Shown in pieces: positions 15,219-23,635 of a DNA stretch of 64,000 nt (positions are counted from its first letter, which is position 1; each line of letters opens with the position of its first letter). A program made the position numbers and the translations under genes. This DNA is from an uncultured Caulobacterales bacterium (GTDB lineage: Bacteria > Pseudomonadota > Alphaproteobacteria > Caulobacterales > Caulobacteraceae). The DNA is taken from assembly GCA_903837135.1 (NCBI GenBank), contig CAILTK010000072.1, positions 1 to 64,000 on the forward strand, in the 5' to 3' direction. A model generated the notes under the pieces. That model ran no database searches. It was given only the letters and a program-made list of their open reading frames with translations, and was not told the DNA's origin.

Positions 15219-16304
15219 ATGAAAGCCGCCGTACTGCGCCAGACCAAGACGCCGCTGGTGATCGAAGACGTGCAGATCTCCAAGCCCGGCCCGCACGAGG
15301 TGCTGATCCGCACCGTCGCCGCCGGCGTCTGCCACTCCGACCTGCACTTCGTGGAGGGCTCCTATCCCTATCCCCTGCCCGCCGTGCTCGGACACGAGAG
15401 CGCCGGCATCGTCGAGCAGGTCGGCTCGGAAGTGCGCACGGTGAAGCCGGGCGACCATGTGATCACCTGCCTGTCGGCCTTCTGCGGCCACTGCGAATTC
15501 TGCCTCGGCGGACGGATGAGCCTGTGCGTCTCGCCCGAGACTCGCCGCGGCAAGGGCGACGCCCCGCGCCTGAAGGAAGGCGCCGGCGACATGAACCAGT
15601 TCCTGAACCTGTCGTCCTTCGCCGAGCAGATGCTGATCCACGAGCACGCCTGCACCAAGATCCGCGATGACATGCCGCTCGACCGCGCCGCCCTGATCGG
15701 CTGCGGCGTCACCACGGGCGTCGGCGCGGTGATCCATACCTCCAACGTTCGCCCCGGCGAGACCGTGGCCGTGATCGGCTGCGGCGGCGTGGGCCTGGCG
15801 GCGGTGAACGGCGCGGCCATCGCCGGCGCCGGACGCATCATCGCCATCGACATGCAGGGCTCCAAGCTCAACCTGGCCAAGGCGTTCGGCGCCACCGACG
15901 TGATCAATCCCGCCGACGGCGATCCGGTGAAGCAGGTGATGGACCTGACCAGCGGCGGCGTGCATCACAGCTTCGAGGCCATCGGCCTGAAGCAGACCGC
16001 CGAACAGGCCTTCCGCATGCTGCGCCGGGGCGGCACGGCCAACATCATCGGCATGATCCCGGTCGGGGTGTCCATCGAGCTGATGGGCGCGGACTTCCTT
16101 GGCGAGAAGCGTATCCAGGGCTCGCTGATGGGCTCCAACCGCTTCCCGATCGACATGCCGCGGTTCGTCGACTTCTACATGTCGGGCAAGCTGAAGCTCG
16201 ACGAGATGATCGCCCAGCGCATCAAGCTCGAGCAGGTCAACGACGCGCTCGACGAGCTGCGCCGCGGCGAGCTGGCCCGCAGCGTGATCGTGTTCGACAG
16301 CTAG
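15219..16304 (+). CDS. Zinc-dependent alcohol dehydrogenase (class III-like MDR family)
   Basis: NAD(P)-dependent medium-chain dehydrogenase of 361 residues. Catalytic zinc ligands C38 (G-V-C-H-S-D) and H59-E60 (G-H-E) are present, and the structural zinc site is complete with C89, C92, C95 and C103. The nucleotide-binding G-C-G-G-V-G-L starts near residue 190. It resembles the AdhC/class III group, but the formaldehyde (S-hydroxymethylglutathione) function is not assured. ATG 15219 follows GAGGAG at the right spacing. A hairpin repeat overlaps its stop codon. Confidence 0.9.
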   Translation: MKAAVLRQTKTPLVIEDVQISKPGPHEVLIRTVAAGVCHSDLHFVEGSYPYPLPAVLGHESAGIVEQVGSEVRTVKPGDHVITCLSAFCGHCEFCLGGRMSLCVSPETRRGKGDAPRLKEGAGDMNQFLNLSSFAEQMLIHEHACTKIRDDMPLDRAALIGCGVTTGVGAVIHTSNVRPGETVAVIGCGGVGLAAVNGAAIAGAGRIIAIDMQGSKLNLAKAFGATDVINPADGDPVKQVMDLTSGGVHHSFEAIGLKQTAEQAFRMLRRGGTANIIGMIPVGVSIELMGADFLGEKRIQGSLMGSNRFPIDMPRFVDFYMSGKLKLDEMIAQRIKLEQVNDALDELRRGELARSVIVFDS

Positions 16305-16352
16305 AGCGCCGCGCGAAAAGCGGGAACCGGCTTTCGCGGCGGCGGCGCTCTA
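16302..16352. repeat. Palindromic element overlapping the adh stop codon
   Basis: TAGAGCGCCGC at 16302-16312 pairs exactly with GCGGCGCTCTA at 16342-16352. The inner GCGAAAAGCGGGAACCGG...TTTCGC core is the sequence style of common alphaproteobacterial intergenic repeats. The first three bases are the alcohol dehydrogenase stop codon. It probably forms the 3' end of that transcript. Confidence 0.75.
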
Positions 16353-16377
16353 AACTTCAGACTCCAGAGCAAATTAT

Positions 16378-16407
16378 CCGCCCTTAGACGATGCCGTTTA
16401 AGGGCGG
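16378..16407. repeat. Inverted repeat upstream of the PEBP gene
   Basis: CCGCCCTTA and TAAGGGCGG, perfect 9-base arms around a 12-base loop, lie 120-149 bases before the PEBP start. It could be an operator or an untranslated-leader hairpin. Nothing else stands out in this 222-base gap apart from the adh-end repeat. Confidence 0.5.
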
Positions 16408-16526
16408 TTCGCTCCAGCCGGACTGTTCGAGACGGAGCCCCCTAAGGACGTCATCGCCGGGCTTTTCTGCGGCCAAGGTGAGGCGGATCGCGCGGCGTGG
16501 CGTTCCTAGCTCCGAAAGGAGCCCCC

Positions 16527-17099
16527 ATGCTCGAGAACGTTCCCGCCGGAGTCGGCAAGGCCCTGGCCGGCCTGCGCGCCGGCTTCGAAAAGATCGTCAG
16601 CGAAGCTGACTTCGCCTCCACGCCGGAGACGATTAGCCTCGCCAGCCCCGCCTTCGAAGACGAAGCGCCGATCCCGGCACGCTATACCGAGGATGGCGAG
16701 GGCGTGTCGCCGCCCCTGCGCTGGAGCGACCTGCCCGCCGGAACCGAGGCGCTGGTCCTGATCGTGGAGGATCCGGACGCGCCGACCCCGCACCCATTGG
16801 CGCATCTCCTGGCCTGGGACCTCGCCCCGTCGCCAAGCGATCTGGCCGAAGCCCTGTTCGCCAGTCCCGATCACGTCGGCATCCACGAGATCCTCGGGCG
16901 CAACAGCTTCCTCAAGGCGGAGTACCTGCCGCCGGACCCGCCGCCCGGCCACGGACGCCATCGCTATGTGTTCCAGCTCTACGCGCTGGACGAGGCGCTG
17001 AGCTTCGACACCCCGCCCACGCGCGAGGCCATCGTCGAGGCCATGAAGGCACGCGTGCTGGCCAAGGGTCTGCTGATCGGGACCTACGAGCGGGGGTAA
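16527..17099 (+). CDS. YbhB/YbcL-family (PEBP-like) protein
   Basis: A 190-residue member of the phosphatidylethanolamine-binding / Raf-kinase-inhibitor-like family, whose bacterial role is poorly known. The core is recognisable: P-A-R-Y-T-E-D-G-E-G-V-S-P-P-L-R-W near residue 55, the D-P-D-A-P ligand loop with downstream H-x-L-A-W, and the G-H-G-R-H-R-Y-V-F-Q-L-Y-A-L segment near residue 145. There is no signal peptide, so it is likely cytoplasmic. A leading stretch of about 35 residues precedes the domain. ATG 16527 is chosen over an upstream in-frame start because GAAAGGAG precedes it closely. Confidence 0.85.
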   Translation: MLENVPAGVGKALAGLRAGFEKIVSEADFASTPETISLASPAFEDEAPIPARYTEDGEGVSPPLRWSDLPAGTEALVLIVEDPDAPTPHPLAHLLAWDLAPSPSDLAEALFASPDHVGIHEILGRNSFLKAEYLPPDPPPGHGRHRYVFQLYALDEALSFDTPPTREAIVEAMKARVLAKGLLIGTYERG

Positions 17100-17128
17100 C
17101 CTTCAGGCGCGAGGACGGCCCTCTCTCT

Positions 17129-17199
17129 CCGCTCGTCCCGGCGCCTTATCTGGCTCCCGGCATTGGCTTCGCCGCCCTTCGGGTCGCCGGGACGAGCGG
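17129..17199. repeat. Long inverted repeat between convergent genes
   Basis: CCGCTCGTCCCGGCG (17129-17143) and its exact complement (17185-17199) flank 41 bases. It sits in the 139-base gap between the PEBP gene and the aldo/keto reductase gene, which end towards each other, so a two-way terminator is the simplest reading. Confidence 0.7.
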
Positions 17200-17238
17200 G
17201 TTTAGGGGCGATAGCCTGCCCGCGGAATGGGCAGGAGC

Positions 17239-18195
17239 TTACCCCGGCGAGGCCTCCGCCACGATCGCTTCGGCCCTGGCGAACAGGGCTGGATCAACCT
17301 TGGCGCCCGAGGCGCCGCAGTTCTCGTCGAGCTGTTCGGGGCGGCTGGCGCCGACGATGGCCGAGGCGACGTTGGGCTCGCGCAGCACCCAGGCCAGGGC
17401 GAACTGGCCAAGGGTCAGGCCAGCCTCGGCCGCGATCGGCTTCAGCGCCTGCACCGCTTCCAGCGTCGGCGTCTCCATCAGCCGCTGGATGAAGCCGCCC
17501 ATCTGGTCCGAGGAGGCGCGGCTGTCGGCGGGCGGCGGGCTGTCCGGCGCATACTTGCCGGTGAGTACGCCCTGGGCCAGCGGCGACCAGACGATCTGCG
17601 ACACCCCGTTCGCGGCGCAGATCGGAATCACCTTCTTCTCCGGCCGGCGGTAGAGCAGCGAATACTGCGGCTGGCTGGAGACGAACTTCTCGACTCCGGC
17701 GTCCTTGGCCATCTTGAGGGCGGCCTCGATCTGCTCCGGCGCCCATTCGGAGAAGCCGATGAAGCGCGCCTTGCCGGCGCGCACAATCTCCGACAGCGCC
17801 TGCATGGTCTCCTCCAGCGGCGTGTTCACGTCGTAGCGGTGGCACTGGTAGAGGTCGACGAAGTCGGTCTTCAGCCGGTTCAGCGAGGCGTCGATCTGCT
17901 TGAACACCTGGGCGCGAGACAAGCCCTGGTCGCCATTGCCCATGTCGCCGAACAGTTTGGTGGCCAGGACATAGCTGTCCCGCGGCCGGCCCTGCAGGGC
18001 GCCGCCGAGAAAGGTTTCCGCCGCGCCGCGGCCGTAGACGTTGGCGGTATCGATCAGATTGATGCCGAGATCGAAGGCGCGGTCGAGGCAGGCCTTGGCC
18101 TTGTCGGCCTCCACCCCCACCCCGTAGGTCAGCCAGGAGCCGAGGGAGATCTCCGAGACCTTGAGGTCGCTGGAGCCGAGCTGGCGGTAGAGCAT
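17239..18195 (-). CDS. Aldo/keto reductase (Kv-beta/YghZ-like)
   Basis: NADPH-dependent carbonyl reductase, 318 residues, single TIM-barrel. The catalytic tetrad is complete: D49, Y54 (N-V-Y-G), K80 (A-T-K) and H119 (Q-C-H-R-Y-D). The G-S-W-L-T-Y-G start and the W-S-P-L-A-Q-G-V-L-T-G-K-Y segment match the voltage-gated-potassium-channel beta-subunit-like branch. The C-terminal A-I-V-G-A-S-R-P-E-Q-L forms part of the NADP site. It is on the minus strand after the S1/P1 nuclease, 28 bases away, and may be cotranscribed with it. The true substrate is unknown. Confidence 0.9.
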   Translation of the reverse strand: MLYRQLGSSDLKVSEISLGSWLTYGVGVEADKAKACLDRAFDLGINLIDTANVYGRGAAETFLGGALQGRPRDSYVLATKLFGDMGNGDQGLSRAQVFKQIDASLNRLKTDFVDLYQCHRYDVNTPLEETMQALSEIVRAGKARFIGFSEWAPEQIEAALKMAKDAGVEKFVSSQPQYSLLYRRPEKKVIPICAANGVSQIVWSPLAQGVLTGKYAPDSPPPADSRASSDQMGGFIQRLMETPTLEAVQALKPIAAEAGLTLGQFALAWVLREPNVASAIVGASRPEQLDENCGASGAKVDPALFARAEAIVAEASPG

Positions 18196-18223
18196 GGCGA
18201 TCGTCCCTGTTTTGATATGGCTC

Positions 18224-19165
18224 TTATTTCAGGATGGCTTTTAGCACGTCGGCGATCCGATAACCGCCGGTGGCCACGCGCTGCTCGGCGACGACCCGGC
18301 TGCGGGCGTCATAGTCCGCCGGCAGGATCGGCGCATCCGCCGCGGCGCTCGGGACGCCGGACACCGCCCCCTCACGGTAGACCTCCTTCACCGCCAGGGC
18401 GTAGCTCTCGCCGGCCCAGCCGCGGAACGCCGCCGCGTCGGTCTTGCCGGGGTCGAGGTTGGGCAGGCCGGCGCGCGGAACCCTGGCCTCGACCCGAGCC
18501 GCCGTGGCGGCGACGGCCGCGTCGTCATCCTCGTCCGCGCCCAGACGATCGTCCCAGTACATGTGCAGATAGATCGGCGCCGCGCCGGCGCCGGCGCGGA
18601 CGAAGTCGATCATCCCGCCCCGGTCGCTCATCGGAAAACGCGTCGAGGCCAGGTGGCCGGCGTGCAGCGGCTGCTGGATGTCGCCGACGAGGTGCAGGAT
18701 CCAGCACAGGGCCACCGCCCGCTCGGCGTCGCCGGAGAAGGCGTCGGCGACCGTGGCGCGGGCCAGGGCGAAGGCCTCGACCGCTTCGCCGGTCTTGGTG
18801 GCCAGGAGGGCCGGCGGAAGTTTCGCCGGATGGGCGGGATCGTTGATGGCCGAAAGCCAGTAGTGCCAGCTCGGATGGTCGTATGGCCCGTCGCGCGCGT
18901 CGTCGGGCCAGCGCGCCATCAGCTCGAACAGCATGCGGTCGCGCGCGGCGCCGGTGAGCGCGCCGAGCCGCTTGTCGAAGCGCGCCTTGTCGGGGTGGTT
19001 CTTCTCGATCTCGACGATCCTGGCGACGATCTTCGGATCGGTTTTGATCAGGTCGTCGTAGGCGATGGCGCCCGTCGCCTGGTGTCCCTGGTTCGACCAG
19101 GCCAGAGCCGCGCCCGGCGCCGCCAGAGCCGCTGCGGCGGCCAGCGCCGCCCCCATCCGCTTCAT
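18224..19165 (-). CDS. S1/P1-type nuclease, secreted
   Basis: Zinc-dependent single-strand nuclease/phosphodiesterase, 313 residues. A 22-residue signal peptide ends in A-L-A, so the mature protein starts with W23. In this family the N-terminal Trp itself ligates zinc, and H28 (N-Q-G-H) is the next ligand. Further ligands sit in H-P-S-W-H-Y-W and in H-L-V-G-D-I-Q-Q-P-L-H-A-G near residue 160. The active protein should be periplasmic or exported and could salvage phosphate or nucleosides from nucleic acid. It lies 31 bases downstream of the CCA-adding enzyme gene on the same strand. Confidence 0.92.
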   Translation of the reverse strand: MKRMGAALAAAAALAAPGAALAWSNQGHQATGAIAYDDLIKTDPKIVARIVEIEKNHPDKARFDKRLGALTGAARDRMLFELMARWPDDARDGPYDHPSWHYWLSAINDPAHPAKLPPALLATKTGEAVEAFALARATVADAFSGDAERAVALCWILHLVGDIQQPLHAGHLASTRFPMSDRGGMIDFVRAGAGAAPIYLHMYWDDRLGADEDDDAAVAATAARVEARVPRAGLPNLDPGKTDAAAFRGWAGESYALAVKEVYREGAVSGVPSAAADAPILPADYDARSRVVAEQRVATGGYRIADVLKAILK

Positions 19166-19196
19166 ACCGTCACTCCCTGTCGCGATCGTTGTCGGC

Positions 19197-20435
19197 TCAG
19201 TAGGCGAGCCCCTGCGCCACCGCCTTCAGCCGCTCGATGGCGGCGAGCTTGTCGTCGGTGAAGTCCATGTCGATCCACCAGTCCTCGACCTCGCGGCGCA
19301 CGCGCCCGTGCAGCGGCCCCTCGGCCACGCCGGCGGCCCGGATGTCCTCGCCGCTGATCGGAAAGGCGGGCGGGGTCCAGGTGTCGGGATAGGTGTAGAG
19401 CATGCGAAACTGCGGATGTACGGCGGTGCGCTCAGCGCTCGCCCAGGCCAGCTGCACCCGGTCGCGAAAGGCTTCCGGGCCAAGCCGGTAGATCGCCCGG
19501 CGCGCCTCGCGCGGCGACATCCACGAGGTCAGGGCCGGCGCCCCGGCCACGGCGGCGACGAGCCGGTCGCGCATCAGGTTGGACAGCCGCAGCCGCGCCG
19601 CCGCCGAGCGGACCGCCTCCGCCTCGTCCGGCAGCAGGGCAGACAGCCGCAGCACCGGATCGCAGGTGAACAGCTGGCCGGTCTCGATCTCCACCAGGCC
19701 TTCGAACCGGGCCAGGCCCCGCGCCTCGGGCAGGAGCGCGCCGAGCACGCCCGAGGCCGCCATCAACCGCACCGCCGGCCGGGGGTCGTCGGCGCCGAGC
19801 AGCTTCAAGAACTCCTTGGACACCCGTTCGCCCGAAAGGCCCTTCAGCCCCTCGCGCAGGGCGGCGCAGGCGTTCAGCCCGTCCGCGTCGGCCTCGCCCC
19901 GGCCGTACCAGGCGAAGAAGCGGAAGAAGCGCAGGATGCGCAGATAGTCCTCGCGGATGCGGGTCTCGGGCTCGCCGACGAAGACGATCCGCCCGGCCCG
20001 CGCATCGGCCACGCCCTCCCCGGTCGGGTCGAGGATGGCGCCGTCCTCGTCGAGGTAGAGGGCGTTCAGCCGGAAGTCGCGCCGCTGCGCGTCCTCGGCC
20101 CAGTCGTCGGTGAAGGCGACCACCGCCCGGCGGCCGTCGGTCTCGACGTCGCGGCGCAGGGTGGTGATCTCGAACGACTGGCCGTCGGCGAGGGCGGTGA
20201 CCGTGCCGTGCTCGATCCCGGTGGGAATGGCGCGAAGGCCCGCCGCGCCCAGGGCGACGATCACCACCGGGGGCTCCAGCGGGGTGGCGATGTCGATGTC
20301 GCCGATCCGCCGGCCGAGCAGGGCGTCGCGCACGCAGCCGCCGACGAACCGCGCCGGGCCCTGCGCGTGCAGCGCCGCCATGACCTTGCGCGTCGGCTCG
20401 GCCGTCATCCACGGCTGGGGCTTGAGGTCCGCCAT
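19197..20435 (-). CDS. cca: CCA-adding tRNA nucleotidyltransferase
   Basis: Adds or repairs the 3' CCA of tRNAs. The 412-residue class II nucleotidyltransferase has the G-G-C-V-R-D-A-L-L motif at about residue 31, the catalytic D-I-D-I-A-T, the R-R-D-F-R-L-N-A-L motif near 120 and the R-I-x-E-D-Y-L-R-I-L-R-F-F-R-F template motif near 160. The rest is the helical neck/body domain. ATG 20435 is preferred because GGAGAG precedes it on the minus strand; an in-frame ATG at 20501 would give 22 extra unmatched residues. A poly(A) polymerase function cannot be fully excluded by eye, but the alphaproteobacterial CCA layout fits best. Confidence 0.9.
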   Translation of the reverse strand: MADLKPQPWMTAEPTRKVMAALHAQGPARFVGGCVRDALLGRRIGDIDIATPLEPPVVIVALGAAGLRAIPTGIEHGTVTALADGQSFEITTLRRDVETDGRRAVVAFTDDWAEDAQRRDFRLNALYLDEDGAILDPTGEGVADARAGRIVFVGEPETRIREDYLRILRFFRFFAWYGRGEADADGLNACAALREGLKGLSGERVSKEFLKLLGADDPRPAVRLMAASGVLGALLPEARGLARFEGLVEIETGQLFTCDPVLRLSALLPDEAEAVRSAAARLRLSNLMRDRLVAAVAGAPALTSWMSPREARRAIYRLGPEAFRDRVQLAWASAERTAVHPQFRMLYTYPDTWTPPAFPISGEDIRAAGVAEGPLHGRVRREVEDWWIDMDFTDDKLAAIERLKAVAQGLAY

Positions 20436-20540
20436 TCGATATTCCGCTCTCCCGGCGCGCGTGTTCTGTCCGGCTTGGCGCGGGCGGGCAATAGAAACCA
20501 AGACGTCGCGGACGTCATCCTTCGCCGGCGGGCGGCGGGA

Positions 20541-21281
20541 TCAGATGGCGAACTCCACGACGCCGGTGTCGAGGTCGTAATAGGCCGGAACCACCTTGAG
20601 CGTGCGCGCCGCCACCTTTTCGGCGACGAGCGGGCTTTCGGCGACGATCCGCCTGGCGGTCGCCCTGGCGCTCATGCGGACCGCGGTGGTGACGAGATCC
20701 CCGCCGCCCTTCCCGGCCGCAAGGCTCTTCTGGGCCGCGAGGGCGATGGGGATCAACGGCTGGATCATCTTGCCGACGGCGCCGTGGACGCTCGCGCCCT
20801 TGGTGGCGACATCGCACGCGGCCGAAACCGCGCCGCAGCGTTCATGGCCAAGCACCAGGACCAGCGAGGAGCCGAGATGCTCCGCGCCGTATTCGATGGT
20901 GCCGAGCTCGTCGACCCCCAGGAGATTGCCGGCGTTGCGGATCACGAACAGCTCGCCGAGGGTGGCGCCGCCGAACAGCAGTTCGGGCGCGACCCGGCTG
21001 TCGGAGCAGGTCAGGATCGTCGCCCACGGTCGCTGACTGGTCGCGACCTCGCCGCGGCGCGCCTTGATGTCGGACGCGCAGGCCAGGGCGTTCTCGACGA
21101 AACGCTTGTTGCCCGTCTGCAGCTTCCTCAGCGCCTGTTCCGGCGTGACGTCCGGCGTCTCCGACGCCAGAGCGATGGACGGAGCGACGCCGAACCCCAG
21201 TCCCGCAGCCGCGACGCCAGCCCCGCCCATCGTGAAGACCCGGCGGCGGGTCAGGTCATGCATCTCACAGACGTCGCACAT
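20541..21281 (-). CDS. Beta-class carbonic anhydrase with twin-arginine signal
   Basis: Interconverts CO2 and bicarbonate. The 246-residue product has zinc ligands C92 and D94 (C-S-D-S-R), H147 and C150 (G-H-E-R-C-G). The N-terminus reads D-L-T-R-R-R-V-F-T followed by an Ala/Gly-rich hydrophobic stretch ending A-L-A-S, a convincing Tat signal, so the folded zinc enzyme should be exported to the periplasm. Before the Tat motif sits a small M-C-D-V-C-E-M-H-D leader with two cysteines, unusual in an n-region. ATG 21281, behind GGAGAG, is better than the in-frame ATG at 21365. Confidence 0.9.
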   Translation of the reverse strand: MCDVCEMHDLTRRRVFTMGGAGVAAAGLGFGVAPSIALASETPDVTPEQALRKLQTGNKRFVENALACASDIKARRGEVATSQRPWATILTCSDSRVAPELLFGGATLGELFVIRNAGNLLGVDELGTIEYGAEHLGSSLVLVLGHERCGAVSAACDVATKGASVHGAVGKMIQPLIPIALAAQKSLAAGKGGGDLVTTAVRMSARATARRIVAESPLVAEKVAARTLKVVPAYYDLDTGVVEFAI

Positions 21282-21435
21282 GGGTCTCTCCGTCAGCTGA
21301 AAGGTTGATTTACAAGAGACGTGAATCTGCTCTTTGCGAGACCCTACGGGTTCGACGTGACCCAATGATGATAGGCCCTTCAGTCTTCGCTATCCTATGT
21401 TTTTCTTTCACCTCACCCGCAGTTCCGAGAGCCAC

Positions 21436-22056
21436 ATGCAGATCGCCGTCCTGACCTTCGACGGGTTCAACGAGCTGGATTCCTTCATCGCCGCCGCGAT
21501 CCTGAACCGGATGAAGCCCAAGGGGTGGGCCGCGCACATCACCGCCCCCACCGCGGCGGTCACGTCCATGAACGGCGTGACGGTCCGTCGGCAGAAGCCG
21601 CTCGACTTCGTGCGGGAGGCGGACGCCGTCCTGATCGGCAGCGGGATCAGGACCCGCGAGATCGCCGCCGACGCGGCCCTTCTGTCGCGGATCGTCCTCG
21701 ATCCGTCGCGCCAGCTGATCGGGGCGCAGTGTTCGGGCACGCTCCTGCTGGCCAGGCTCGGCCTGATCGGCGAGCTGCCGGCCTGCACCGACCTGACCAC
21801 CAAGCCCTGGGTGGTGGAGGCCGGGGTCGACGTGCTGGACGCGCCGTTCGTGGCCCACGGCAATGTCGCCACCGCCGGCGGCTGCCTGGCGTCCCAGTAT
21901 CTGGCGGCCTGGATGATCGCCCGCGCGGCGACACTCCAGGACGCAGAAGCGGCGATCCACTATGTCGCCCCGGTCGCCGAGAAGGCGGTCTACGTCGAGC
22001 GCGCGCTCGCGGCGGTCTCGCCCTTCCTCGATGCGGCGCCGTCGTTCGCCGCCTGA
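21436..22056 (+). CDS. DJ-1/PfpI family protein
   Basis: A 206-residue class-I glutamine-amidotransferase-like protein. The nucleophile-elbow cysteine is C99 in G-A-Q-C-S-G-T, and an N-terminal Glu (E13, F-N-E-L-D) takes the place of the conserved acid. The V-A-T-A-G-G-C-L-A-S segment follows near residue 155. Such proteins act as glyoxalases, isonitrile hydratases or stress chaperones; this one is closest in layout to the PfpI/IhpI group, but I cannot assign a reaction. M at 21436 fits the start of the fold; the longer frame from 21397 adds 13 residues that do not look like the family. It diverges from the carbonic anhydrase gene. Confidence 0.82.
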   Translation: MQIAVLTFDGFNELDSFIAAAILNRMKPKGWAAHITAPTAAVTSMNGVTVRRQKPLDFVREADAVLIGSGIRTREIAADAALLSRIVLDPSRQLIGAQCSGTLLLARLGLIGELPACTDLTTKPWVVEAGVDVLDAPFVAHGNVATAGGCLASQYLAAWMIARAATLQDAEAAIHYVAPVAEKAVYVERALAAVSPFLDAAPSFAA

Positions 22057-22132
22057 ACCAGGCCCGTCCGCCGCGATGAGCGCCGGCAAGGTTTGACTAA
22101 AACACCGCGCCAGGATGCGTTAAACTCCGCCC

Positions 22133-23533
22133 ATGAACGCCCAGCTCCCCCCCCTTGAGCGCCTGAAGGTCCTGGTCGGCGAGGGAGGCTGGTCGAACGA
22201 TCCGGACCGGCTGCATCCCAAGCTGGTGGAGTGGCGCGAGCGGTGGGTGGGGAGCACGCCCCTGCTCCTCCTGCCGCGCACCACCGACGAGGTCTCCGCC
22301 ATCGTCCGCCTGTGCGCCGAAACCGGCACGGCGATCGTCCCTCAGGGCGGCAACACCGGTCTCGTCGGCGGGCAGATCCCCCACGGCGAAATCCTGCTCT
22401 CCACCGAGCGCCTGAACCGGATCCGCGAGGTGGCGCCGGACGACGACGTGATGGTGGTGGAGGCGGGCGTCACCCTGCTGCAGGCGCAGGAGGCGGCGGC
22501 CGCGGCCGGCCGGTTCTTCCCGCTGAGCCTGGCCGCCGAGGGCACGGCCACCATCGGCGGCAATATCTCCACCAACGCCGGCGGCACGGCGGTGCTGCGC
22601 TATGGAACCATGCGCGACCTGGTGCTGGGGCTGGAGGCGGTGCTGCCGTCGGGCGAGGTGTTCCATGGGCTGAAGCGGCTGCGCAAGGACAACACCGGCT
22701 ATGACCTCAAACAGCTCCTGATCGGGGCCGAAGGCACGCTGGGGGTGGTCACCGCCGCGGCGCTGAAGCTGTTCCCCGTGCTGGCCGACCGGGCCGTGGC
22801 CACCGTGGCTCTGAAGAGCCCGGCCGACGCCATCGCCCTGCTGCACCGCGCCAAGGCCGAGAGCGGCGGCGCGGTCGAAGCCTTCGAGCTGATGAATGCG
22901 CTCGGCGTCGGCTTCGCCGAGACCCACCTCGGCCTGCGCCCGGCGCTGCAGGGCGCGCCGCCCTGGGTGGCGCTGATCGAGATGGCTTCGGCGGAGCCCG
23001 GGCTCGCCGGGCGGGCGATGGAGCGCCTCTTGGCCGCCGCCCTCGAGGACGACCTGATCCAGGATGCGGCCCTGGCCCAGAACGAGACCCAGGCTAAGGC
23101 CATGTGGGCGGTGCGCGAGGGCCAGTCGGGCGCGCAGAAGCCCGAAGGCGCGGCGTGGAAGCACGACATCTCCGTTCCCGTCAGCCAGGTGGCGCGCTTC
23201 ATCGAGCAGGCTTCGGCCGCCGTGGTGCGGCTTGCGCCCGGCGCCCGCATCGTCGCCTTCGGCCACGTGGGCGACGGCAACATCCACTACGACGTGCTGC
23301 GGCCGCCGGGCTCGGACGAGGCGGCGCACACGGCGATGCGGGACGAGGGGGCCAAGGCGGTGCACGACATCGCCGTCGGCCTTGGCGGCTCGATCTCGGC
23401 CGAACACGGCCTCGGCACGATGAAGTCCGCCGAGGCCCTGACCTACAAGTCGCCCGTCGAGATCGCCACCCTGCGCGCCCTCCGCGCCGCCCTGGACCCC
23501 AAGCGGATCATGAACCCGAAGGTGATGTTCTGA
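22133..23533 (+). CDS. FAD-linked oxidase, D-2-hydroxyglutarate/lactate dehydrogenase-like (GlcD family)
   Basis: Flavoprotein of the vanillyl-alcohol-oxidase fold, 466 residues. The FAD-binding domain carries P-Q-G-G-N-T-G-L-V-G-G near residue 71 and N-I-S-T-N-A-G-G near 144. The C-terminal domain has G-H-V-G-D-G-N-I-H-Y near residue 380, whose histidines bind the metal and substrate in D-2-HGDH homologues, and the terminal S-A-E-H-G-L-G and P-K-R-I-M-N-P-K motifs. The best guess is D-2-hydroxyacid oxidation, feeding electrons to a quinone or ETF. ATG 22133 is the only sensible start. The gene ends against a repeat shared with the 26.1-kb region. Confidence 0.88.
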   Translation: MNAQLPPLERLKVLVGEGGWSNDPDRLHPKLVEWRERWVGSTPLLLLPRTTDEVSAIVRLCAETGTAIVPQGGNTGLVGGQIPHGEILLSTERLNRIREVAPDDDVMVVEAGVTLLQAQEAAAAAGRFFPLSLAAEGTATIGGNISTNAGGTAVLRYGTMRDLVLGLEAVLPSGEVFHGLKRLRKDNTGYDLKQLLIGAEGTLGVVTAAALKLFPVLADRAVATVALKSPADAIALLHRAKAESGGAVEAFELMNALGVGFAETHLGLRPALQGAPPWVALIEMASAEPGLAGRAMERLLAAALEDDLIQDAALAQNETQAKAMWAVREGQSGAQKPEGAAWKHDISVPVSQVARFIEQASAAVVRLAPGARIVAFGHVGDGNIHYDVLRPPGSDEAAHTAMRDEGAKAVHDIAVGLGGSISAEHGLGTMKSAEALTYKSPVEIATLRALRAALDPKRIMNPKVMF

Positions 23534-23561
23534 GACCTTCTACAGGATCGTCGCAACAGTA

Positions 23562-23622
23562 GGCCTCATCCTGAGGCGCCCGCGCAGCGGGCCCCGACCC
23601 GAAGGGCGGCGAAGCCAACGAC
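23562..23622. repeat. Palindromic repeat, family C, copy 1
   Basis: GGCCTCATCCTGAGGCGCCCGCGCAGCGGGCC is the reverse complement, bar one base, of 26117-26148. It contains the CCTCATCCTGAGG core typical of alphaproteobacterial intergenic repeats, and the CCCGC...GCGGG part forms a hairpin. It lies between the convergent FAD oxidase and bfr genes. Confidence 0.8.
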
Positions 23623-23635
23623 AGGGCGGCCCCGT

